Positions 55,650-64,000 of a stretch of DNA of 64,000 nt are shown here, piece by piece. The notes below the pieces were generated by a model, which saw only the letters and a program-made list of their open reading frames with translations, was not told where the DNA came from and ran no database searches. A program made the translations under genes and the position numbers. The stretch is taken from the NCBI GenBank assembly GCA_947462335.1, contig OX381714.1, positions 20,122,618 through 20,186,617 of the forward strand, read 5' to 3'. The DNA is from Harmothoe impar. Its lineage: Eukaryota; Annelida; Polychaeta; Phyllodocida; Polynoidae. Position 1 is the stretch's first letter. The number at the start of each line of letters is the position of its first letter.

Positions 55650-58460
55650 CGCCTTTCTCTTCATTTCATTAAAAGAAAAAATGAAGACAGAGTGGCAATG
55701 TATTGAATCAACACTGTACTATCACTAACCAGGTGACAGCGAAACAAGTTCTGCTCGTGTCCCTTGATATACCATCATGCCAACAACCGTTGGTAAAATA
55801 ATTAATAGCTTTATTGTCTGTACATTTGAAATCAACTCTTTCCTGTAGTATTACATACAGTACACTACATGTGTACACAACTCCCTGTCGTCATGTGCTT
55901 ATTTGGGGATCCCAACAATATATCATTGAATCAAAACGGTTTATATCACAATTATATTGCCTGCATTTTGTCTAACCAATATCTTAGCGCTCACACAGAA
56001 AAGGAAGTTGCTAAAACTACACTCTTTACAGAGTCAGGCATTTCAAAGAGTCTGGCAAGGAGAATCTAAAATACAGCTACCACAGCTGTGCAAGTCGGAC
56101 CCTGGAAGGGTAGTCCAGCATTGCCTGATATTTAGTCATTGCCTGACCCTGCATGGATTTCTACTGGCGAAATTCCAGGGTGTCTGGCTCACGTTCACCC
56201 TTTTCCTCAGTTTAGCTATACTATCGGCGGGGAGCAGAACTTCGCCTGACGTTTGCGCCAGTTTAATTGGGGAATGCACACCTAACTACAAACACATTCT
56301 TATCAAGTTGAAAGGGGTAATTAATTTACCGGATCTACTGTGTGCCTAACACCTATACATGAAAAAATAGGTGTATTAATGTAAGACGTCAGCCTGCTCC
56401 CAGGCTATCCGCTGGCCGAGGCTGCTTTTTTACCCTAGCTGGCTGCGGTTTTGACACAGTCACAGGCTGATCGTGCATGTTTAGGTAAGTTTCCGAACAG
56501 CCCCAACGCGCCCGAATGACCCCAGCATGCAGGTCAATCAGGACAGCTTCATCACACACAGCCCCGCCCCTACAACCAATTGCTGAATTTCACCATCTAG
56601 CGCACTATTCAAGCCTCCCCACGGCCCCGCCCCACAGTGCTTTATGTCGTGTATTGGCCTGTTATTGCACTGTGTTAGATAAGGGTCTCTACCCATGGTT
56701 ATACGGAAAGCCATGCACTAGTATAAGGCAGTCTTGACTTGAAGCATGTCGTTTTCTGTTCTCTAAATATGAATGCAATTCTACATTCAGCTTGAAAATT
56801 ATATTTTTGAGACATTCTAGCAAGGTTTAACCCCCACGCTGTTTAATTCAGATCCATATTGCTCCCATAATACAGAATATGTGAATGAAGTCAATATACT
56901 GTTCCCTCATAGAGTAGATATATATGTATATATCTTATCTTTAGCCCTCATATATAGAATATTATATAGACTTCATTTCATCTCTATCACTATCAGCTAC
57001 TGCTAGACACGCCAACACCCCATATTTAAGCCTGGGCCACTCTGCCTCTGTGGTGTTATCCGATTGATCCCATGAAGTCCATGCCCCTGCCCCTGCAGAC
57101 AAATCTATTGGCGTTGCAGTGGTTCATTTACCAGACCTAGACCTTTGTCCCAGCCTCGGGTACCCTCCCCCCAGGCCATATACGTACTAGCCCTAGAGGT
57201 CTATCAAATAGACCATCAAGTCATTGCCGCATCCAGCTTATACATAGTGTCTCGTCTACATAGTGGGGAACGGTCAACAATAATGCAGGACCCCCTCCCT
57301 CACACCCCTTCCCACTATTTATAACAAAACAACAAAAACAATCAAACAAAAGACAAGAACACCACCCCTTAGAGGTGACGGAACTGTTGAACTTTGCCTA
57401 TATAACTACAGGGACCACTCCCACCTTACTCCATGATCTATGAAAACTCACCAATGTATGAGCCTTCAAACATCGCGTGCCAATACGCTCCTCCTAGCGT
57501 CCTTCCTTATTTATTAAATGTCAATATTTCCTACAAGAGTAGTGTGCAGAAAACTGCCATGATGGCATGAGTTCAGCTGGAGGCTACTGCGATAGGCCCG
57601 TGCCGTTCTGAGAACAGGGCATTAACTCATCCCTAGAATCCAAGATGGAGCCCCAAGATGTGTCCACAGTGTCACATCAAATTGATGCATGGTACGCCCC
57701 ACGCCCATGCTGCACAGGCATGGATAGGCCATGGACAGTCCTTTGGAAACGGCCACAAATGACGTCACCTATGTTGGGACATTTTAAATGACACCATGTC
57801 ACTTTTTCGGGTAAATTTGGTTATATATGGACCGAGTCACGTTTCATTAATAAATCCACAATTACTCCGCTGCATTCACACACCCTAGCTTGTGATGTAA
57901 TTTGTAAACGTTCCCCTATCAGGCGTCTATCCTGGTGACACTGCTGGTGTTATGGTCCTGCCCTGACACTGGGTGCACATATCATAGTTATGCAGTCTAG
58001 CTCCCCTCTCTCCATACAAGGATACGAATAGCTTATATGATCCATTTATATATGTACACTCAATGCGATTCCTCTACATGTATTTTCCTCTGTGCAATTC
58101 AGCATCAGCAAATCAGACATAACTTCCCTCCCCCCAACCTCCCGACCTAATCTCCAATGTATATAATTAGCAAGCACAGTCACCCCTACAAGAAAAAAGT
58201 GATTGAAGACTGTCAGACAGCTAAATCTAGAGGAAAATCTAAGCTGTTTCGGTGATTTCTTTCGGCGAGCAATCCGAGTTTGCCATCGTTACAATAAAAA
58301 GATGTGAGGGTGAAATACAGTTAAAAAATGAAGCATAAAGGGAAATTGAAAACGTCGTAGGCAACAGAAATAGAACTAGAATTTATTTCAGCAAGTAATG
58401 GCAGGTGGTGATAACAGAACTGAACAGAACACAGGTCACTAAAATGGAGTCTCTAGTTGG
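55650..58460. other. Noncoding, no recognised feature
   Basis: A 130-codon frame at 55957-56349 shows no domain or splice context. No arrays or MITEs recognised. Confidence 0.45.
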
Positions 58461-58463
58461 TTG

Positions 58464-58706
58464 ATCCTTAAAGGACGGCATAATGTCTTAATGCATCATC
58501 ATGCCCTTGACATATGAACGCAGCCCTTGCAGGTTACTCGCCAGTGCTGCATTCAATCATTATGCTGACCCTATGGGGTTCAGACACCCCCGGAGGATTG
58601 GCATGATGCACCAATGCAGCACCGGCGAGTTACTCGCTGGGGCTGTATTGGTGCATCATGATGACAAAATGTCATCTGTAATCGACATCCACCCTTAAAG
58701 GGCTAA
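58464..58706. mobile_element. TTAA fold-back MITE, CCCTTTAAGG family
   Basis: Left CCTTAAAGGACGGCATAATG, arms GGTTACTCGCCAGTGCTGCA and CGGCGAGTTACTCGCTGGGG, right CCCTTAAAGGGCTAA. Confidence 0.85.
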
Positions 58707-58965
58707 TGGGACCCACAGCCCCCTTTCTGCACGGGCTGATTGGACCAAGGCTAACTCAGCATGCCCCCCCCCCCCCCCAGTCTGAGACCAGCAGATCTTG
58801 TGTAGGGGAGAGGGACGGCCCTTTGATGGACACAGAGAGGTAAAGGAAGGCCCAAAGTGGGAGTGGATGGACAAGGAAGCAGGCAGGCCGCCCAGGGATC
58901 CTTACAGCCCTGGTAGGAAGAAGCGTGAAAGGATGGATGCAAAGGGAGCCAAGTGATGGGGAATA

Positions 58966-59025
58966 GAGGTGGGTGGGGGCGGGGCGGGGGTGGGGTTGGG
59001 GCTGGGGGTGGGGGTACTGGAGGAG
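58966..59025 (+). repeat. G-quadruplex-type tract
   Basis: More than eight runs of three to five G separated by one to three bases (GTGGGTGGGGGCGGGGCGGG and onward). On the complementary strand it yields proline-rich spurious frames. Confidence 0.85.
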
Positions 59026-59092
59026 GGTGTAGGGACCCAGGAGTCCAGAACCATGTGAGACTGAGCAAAGCCTTGAGGGAAGCATGTTATAA

Positions 59093-59325
59093 TTAACCCT
59101 TTAATGGCCACATAGTGATTTAATGCACTATATGCTCTTTGTTGTCATGATGCAGCCATGGCGAGTAATCGACAGTGCTGCATTCAAGAATCATGACGAT
59201 GTTGATAAACTCCCAAGTGGTTTATGTAGTGCACCAATGCAGTACTGATGCAGCACTGCATTAGTGCATCACCAAGAATCAACAAATGCTGCTTTTAAGG
59301 CAACATGTCATCCGTAAAGGGCTAA
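59093..59325. mobile_element. TTAA fold-back MITE, CCCTTTAAGG family
   Basis: TTAACCCTTTAATGGCCACA at the left, GCATTCAAGAATCATGACGA inside, and right end GTAAAGGGCTAA. Confidence 0.82.
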
Positions 59326-59569
59326 ATAGGATATGAAAGCGCCTTGTCAAAAAGATGACATGCTGGGACAGGACGGCCGTGTACGTCTTAGAGGGTGGAG
59401 CTGGGGAGACCTGTCCTTGTCGTACGTCATGACGTCACATGACGCGTGACGGGTCACATGTTGGTGTGCATGCTGCCTACTTCCTGCATGTCATTGATCA
59501 CTTCCGGCCACATGGACAGGGGCCTGACCCCGGCTATATATAATCCTATTACTGCGCCATTAACCCTTC

Positions 59570-59811
59570 TAAGACAGATATCGCTAAACGATTACATTTG
59601 TCGTCATGATGCACTAATGCAGCCCTGGCAAGTAATTCACCTGTGCTACATGGGTGCATCATGCTGACCTTTTGGGTGGATCTCAACCCTGTAGGCTCAG
59701 CATGATGCTTGGATCCAGCACTGGCTAGGCACTCTCAAGGGCTGCATTCAAGCACCATGCCGACCATGGGGCATGATGCGATAAGGTGTCATGCCGTCCT
59801 TAAAGGGTTAA
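59570..59811. mobile_element. TTAA fold-back MITE, CCCTTTAAGG family
   Basis: TTAACCCTTCTAAGACAGAT left, CATGATGCACTAATGCAGCC and GGGCTGCATTCAAGCACCAT arms, right CCGTCCTTAAAGGGTTAA. It shares GTCGCTAA(A/G)..ATTACATTTGTCGTC with the intronic copy at 11229, so these two form a subfamily. Confidence 0.85.
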
Positions 59812-60203
59812 TGCCGTCCTCCCCTGGACGTATAGGATATAGGATATATGGTATATCATTATTCTTTACACCTTTACATATCAGTCTATGGAAGCCCTGC
59901 CCTGGCCCGTCGTACATTAGGATTATATGGTGTGTTATATTATGTACTAGCACCTGTATATCAGGCTATGTTATAAATATGGTACAAGGCGGATTATCTG
60001 TCTGTGTTGATTAGTGATGTGGGATATTCTTGTGGTATACGTAGTGGGCTTACTCCAGCTTTTTTACCAGAGACTTATCAAAGAATGAAAAAAAAGTTCT
60101 GGCGAGGTATCCCGACCGAACATATGATTTTGCCCCTACCCTTTTTTTTTTATGAAAGGCACTTTTGAGAGTTTTTCTACGAGAACTTTTTTGACTTGCT
60201 GAA

Positions 60204-60536
60204 GTGCTTTTTACTGAAAAAATGAGAAAAGAAAGAAATTTCCTTTCATACTCTTTAAATATCGACCTACCCTATGAATGTATATTTATTTTTTTACGAT
60301 GTCACCTGAACACATTTTTGTCAGACCTTGCGGCTCTCAGGATGTTCACCTTGCACTGTCATCTAGGATGTAATACTTCCAGACTTCCATGTAATCTATC
60401 AGACATCATTAAAAAGGAGCTTTTATCATCACTAGAGAGTCAACGCCTACAAGCTTTTAACGTATGGAGTACAAATAGCTGGAAGTTCAAAGCAAAGACA
60501 TTGCATACATCATGGAGGCTCGTCAGACGCCATTAA
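60204..60536 (+). other. Open frame of 110 codons, unknown
   Basis: Composition from about residue 60 (SRLPCNLSDIIKKELLSSLE ... TLHTSWRLVRRH) looks protein-like, and the frame is the longest non-repetitive one in this part. There is no recognisable domain, promoter or splice context. It may be a decayed transposon gene or chance. Confidence 0.2.
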
Positions 60537-60967
60537 GGAATTAGGCAGATTTTCCCCAACGCTGAGATTATATTTATGGGAACCGGCGGGAATATTGATT
60601 ACAACTGATACCTGCCCTGTATGGTAGAATACATTAGTAAATGAAAATATTAATCAAGGAGTAAATATCCCTTTTAAATTTGTATTTCTCTTTTAAGAAT
60701 AATGTCTTGCTTTATTGTCCATAAGTATAAGATGCAGGGTTTACAATGTATGACGTATAAGTGACTTCATTGGTTCCTTTGAATGCTATAATAGTATTCA
60801 TTTTTTTAAATATATATATATGGACAGATTACATCAGTTAAATTCCCCTTTCACACATAAATTGTTGACAATAGAGTCAGCTTCTACCATCAATCATCCA
60901 CTCATGTTAGTTTCGAGATACGTTCAGCTTGACAACCTGCTCATGTTATACTAGATTCAGAAAACTA

Positions 60968-61240
60968 TGAGCGTCAACCTGACGCTGGCTTTGTCGCCAA
61001 AAGCACTTACATACCACAGTCAAGCTTTAGCGGGAGTATGCTGGACACTGATTTAGAGCCTGAACTCACCCAAAATGGCTCGAGAGTCTGGCAATGCTGC
61101 ACCCTCATCCCAGAGTCTGACAAAGGCTTCCTTAAACTCCAGTATTGCTAAATTCTGGAAGGAGGGTCCAGCATTGCCACACTCTCGAGCCATTTTTGGG
61201 AGTGCCTCTGGCGACAAAGCTAGCGTCAGGCTGACGATCA
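60968..61240. mobile_element. TA-flanked MITE with CCTGACGCTRGCTTTGTCGCC ends
   Basis: TGAGCGTCAACCTGACGCTG and the mirror of TGATCGTCAGCCTGACGCTA are flanked by TA on both sides. An inner inverted pair AAAATGGCTCGAGAGT...ACTCTCGAGCCATTTT follows. The left arm has about 55 bp between the outer and inner repeats that the right arm lacks. Confidence 0.85.
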
Positions 61241-61463
61241 TATTTTTTCTGGACATAGAGCTACTGTGAAGAAAAGGCCTCCTGCATGGTATTCCATTAC
61301 TGTTAGAAAGCGACCAGAAGTAGAACATCCCATTAGTTGGTGGTGGTGGGAGGAGAGTGGGGGGGGGGGGGGCTATAAGTTGTGCTAGTGCATGTATAAG
61401 GTGGTGGCTGGGGATGCAGGTGTACGTCCAGATTACCCCCCCCCCCCTCCCACCTCCTCACCC

Positions 61464-61663
61464 NNNNNNNNNNNNNNNNNNNNNNNNNNNNNNNNNNNNN
61501 NNNNNNNNNNNNNNNNNNNNNNNNNNNNNNNNNNNNNNNNNNNNNNNNNNNNNNNNNNNNNNNNNNNNNNNNNNNNNNNNNNNNNNNNNNNNNNNNNNNN
61601 NNNNNNNNNNNNNNNNNNNNNNNNNNNNNNNNNNNNNNNNNNNNNNNNNNNNNNNNNNNNNNN
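61464..61663. other. Assembly gap (200 N)
   Basis: A run of exactly 200 N following a C-rich tract. Open frames crossing it are meaningless. Confidence 1.
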
Positions 61664-62725
61664 GTTGAGGTTTATCTGTACATGGTGCTGGGATGTATCT
61701 GTATTGGAATCCTCAGATTAACATACAGTTTAGATGTTAGATGTCAAACTATGAACAGTATACTGGAAAGGCTACAGCTGCTACGTCTACCAACAGTCAG
61801 AATGAGAACCAGTGCCATGGGCTTTATATAGAATGGATCGGGGCTTGCTAAAATGACTAAAATATCTTTATTAGCGACAGAAGCACCGGAATATAATGTT
61901 ATGTTATATCAGGAAAATAATCGTGATAATTACTTTGTGTCTGGCCTGATTTGCACTGAGACTTGGTCTAGTTGTAGAGACATGATGATGAGCATGTAGG
62001 GGCGTTACACACGCACATAAAAACACAGACCGTTAAATGGTGTCATTCAAAAAGTACAATATCATCTGTGTCATTTAGGCCGTGACCCATTCATATTGTA
62101 CATGCCTGTGCGATTCTTTGTTCCGAATGACATTGCTACAATGATATTAGATAAATGGTATTCTAAACTTACAGACTAATGCCACTGATACAATAGATGG
62201 GTATTATGGGTAGTAAACATAAATTAAGTACAACATTGTCTGACCATTTCCAACCTGTTTGATGAGAAAATACAATTCTGATGAATAATCTTATGCAAAG
62301 CTGTCAATGATATAATACCATGTCACTTGACACGCATCTCTGAACCAGCCGTAGACATTTTGATTTTGTAACGTATACTTATTCATCAAATGACATCAGA
62401 CATGAAGTTTCGTACCAAAAGCTTATCCCACTTATATACTGTAGTCCACTGTCGTGTGATAAACTCTAAATACCAACCCAGGCTTGTCAGTGTTACTTGA
62501 TATGAGAGAAATGTGACTCTAAACACTGTAATCATCTAGTGTAATGTCCTTTTTAACAACCATTATCACACTAAGTACTGTCCCTATGAGCGGTTGAGAA
62601 ACTGGTTGTTCTAGCAGTCTAAATGACATGGGCTGATTCTAACATTCTGCTATGGAGTTGCTCATATGATTATTTTCAGGCGATTGAGCTACCCACGGGC
62701 ATAGCATCTGCTCAGTTGTAAGGGT
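61664..62725. other. Noncoding, no recognised feature
   Basis: AT-rich sequence without recognisable exons or repeats. Confidence 0.5.
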
Positions 62726-62727
62726 CC

Positions 62728-62885
62728 GAACCCTTTAAAGGCTGCATAATGTATTAATGCATTATGTCATCCCAAAGATTTCATGTATGTACTCCCAGAG
62801 TATCGGCATGGTGCATGGATGCAAGCCTGGCGAGTAGACTGGCTAGGCTCGCATTCACATATCATGTGTGATGCATATGATGTAG
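62728..62885. mobile_element. TTAA fold-back MITE family, truncated copy
   Basis: AACCCTTTAAAGGCTGCATA, CGGCATGGTGCATGGATGCA and CATTCACATATCATG. The right end is missing. A terminal fragment (AAGCACTATGCAGCCCTTAA) is at 63302-63321. Confidence 0.65.
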
Positions 62886-62930
62886 GTCTTTCCCAAGGTC
62901 TAGTATGAAAGAATAACACGACCGTGAATA

Positions 62931-63156
62931 CCGTAAAACCTCGCGTATAAGCCCGACTCCCATATTAGCCACACCTAGATTTTGTGCTGATAATATCAGC
63001 CGCATCAGCGATCTGTTTATGGTGACTTCAGTACTGTACTATAGTAGCAAAAACCCTCGTATAAGCCGTATCCAGACTCTGGGCCAATCCTATAAGCTGC
63101 ACCAGCGATCTAATTCGCGTACTAGCCGCGGCTTCTACACGAGCTAGGGTTTACGG
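62931..63156. mobile_element. TA-flanked MITE with CCGTAAAACCTCGCGTATAAG ends
   Basis: CCGTAAAACCTCGCGTATAA after TA at 62929-62930 and the mirror ending GGGTTTACGG before TA at 63157-63158. The body repeats CGTATAAGCCG-type phrases four to five times (CTCGTATAAGCCG, CGCGTACTAGCCG). TA-target type; no coding capacity. Confidence 0.85.
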
Positions 63157-63642
63157 TATATATACTGCATACAGCACTGTAATATTGGTGCATCAGATTA
63201 TATCAAGATCTCTAAATGTGATATCGGCATTATTGCTTATATGTATGATACGTGCCAGCTATGCCAATAACTCCTTTTATGAGCACATATTTTAACTTTT
63301 AAGCACTATGCAGCCCTTAAAGAGCTAAGCAGTGGAACCTCTCCTGTTATCAAACTGTGAGCTGCTCATCAGGGACCGAGCTGCTCAGGCGCAAATGTTA
63401 TTGGAGCCAATGATGCCGAGATCGATGCAGAGGGGGGTGCTCTATTGGTAAATGGGTCATGTGTGGGAGTGGGGCAGGGTAGAACAGGGGTTGAGTGAGT
63501 GGAGTAGGATTGGGGGTGGCTGGTTGGTCAAAGATACGCAATCTATGTCCAGTTAGATGTACGGGAATGACATGTACTCGTCAGACTCCGAGGAACAGCT
63601 AGATTGAATGAGAGGGATCGAGAATAAGCGGAGATAGAGATT

Positions 63643-63701
63643 CAGAAAGAAAGGAAAGAAGAAAGAAAAAAAGAAAGAAAGAAGAAAGAAAGAAAGAAAG
63701 A
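63643..63701. repeat. (GAAA)n purine microsatellite
   Basis: About 60 bp of GAAA/GAA units. Confidence 0.92.
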
Positions 63702-64000
63702 TACAGTCCACTGTCACTTCCACGAACATTTATTCCCTCGGATCTCTCACTTCTTTAGACAGAGGCCCTTGAAACTAGTTGCCCTTACTTAGGAGGCAGG
63801 AGCCTTTTTAACTCCGGATTAAAGATTACTTTGAGAAGAAAAAAGTTTAAGAAATTTAAATATTTAAGAAATGCAGAAAATATCTGGAATAATTTGCTTA
63901 TTCAGGCATTTTTCCTTTTATTTCCAATATTAGCGAGGTATAGTGAGGGCTACCTGTACTTCAACCAAAAAGCATATTATATCATAAGGCCTCTTCAACA

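Noticed and set aside
55957..56349. 130-codon open frame as a gene
   Set aside because: No domain, no splice sites, composition close to random AT-rich translation.
58751..59111. Proline-rich proteins of about 105 codons on the minus strand
   Set aside because: Translation of the G-rich tract; low complexity and present in several frames at once.
61357..61721. Open frames of 103-109 codons
   Set aside because: They run through the 200-N assembly gap.
1..64000. Bacterial-type operon, phage or defence island
   Set aside because: Spliced exons, Pol III tRNAs, non-LTR RT and MITEs show animal nuclear DNA; no clustered long ORFs exist.

Overview
The window looks like nuclear DNA from an invertebrate animal. 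It is AT-rich and very sparse in genes. It has spliced exons with GT/AG junctions, Pol III-type tRNA genes, an endonuclease-class (non-LTR) retrotransposon, many small inverted-repeat DNA elements, long (TA)n and poly(G)/poly(C) runs, and one 200-bp assembly gap (61464-61663). The secreted CUB-type protein and the repeat landscape would suit a marine invertebrate such as a lancelet, hemichordate or mollusc. I cannot fix the species from sequence alone.

Layout. 1-10 kb is intergenic and packed with non-autonomous DNA elements: a 950-bp TA-flanked element carrying 16 copies of a 15-bp motif, a 733-bp TTAA-flanked element, a fold-back MITE family with CCACCGTCCACAGAGC arms, and a large imperfect inverted repeat at 9.1-9.9 kb. 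10.0-21.2 kb holds the best-supported protein gene, on the minus strand. Eight exons (A-H) encode two copies of a beta-rich module ending in G-x-V-I-G...NPIPY, each followed by a two-cysteine linker, then a CUB domain. Seven of the eight exons join in matching phase, and the modules are bounded by phase-1 introns. The largest intron contains a 146-bp satellite in which every unit carries a perfect RFX/EF-C-type palindrome. 23.4-25.2 kb is a 5'-truncated non-LTR retrotransposon with an intact YADD reverse transcriptase.

25-33 kb is mostly noncoding with MITEs, a 9-bp minisatellite and hairpins. 33.5 and 35.4 kb carry two identical initiator tRNA-Met genes. 36-43 kb has diverged tandem repeats, a (TA)n tract and a minisatellite that appears to have been split by a 0.97-kb element. 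43.4-49.5 kb has weak signs of further genes: a possible signal-peptide exon, a GC-rich exon-like block, a possible first exon and a terminal exon. 50-64 kb is again dominated by repeats, especially TTAA-flanked fold-back elements with CCCTTTAAGG ends (six near-complete copies in 54-60 kb and 38 kb plus others), a 42-bp minisatellite, a G-quadruplex-type tract, and several TA-flanked MITEs.

There is no operon-like or defence-like gene cluster. The interest lies in the modular gene, the satellite of transcription-factor-like sites, and the range of non-autonomous transposon architectures.
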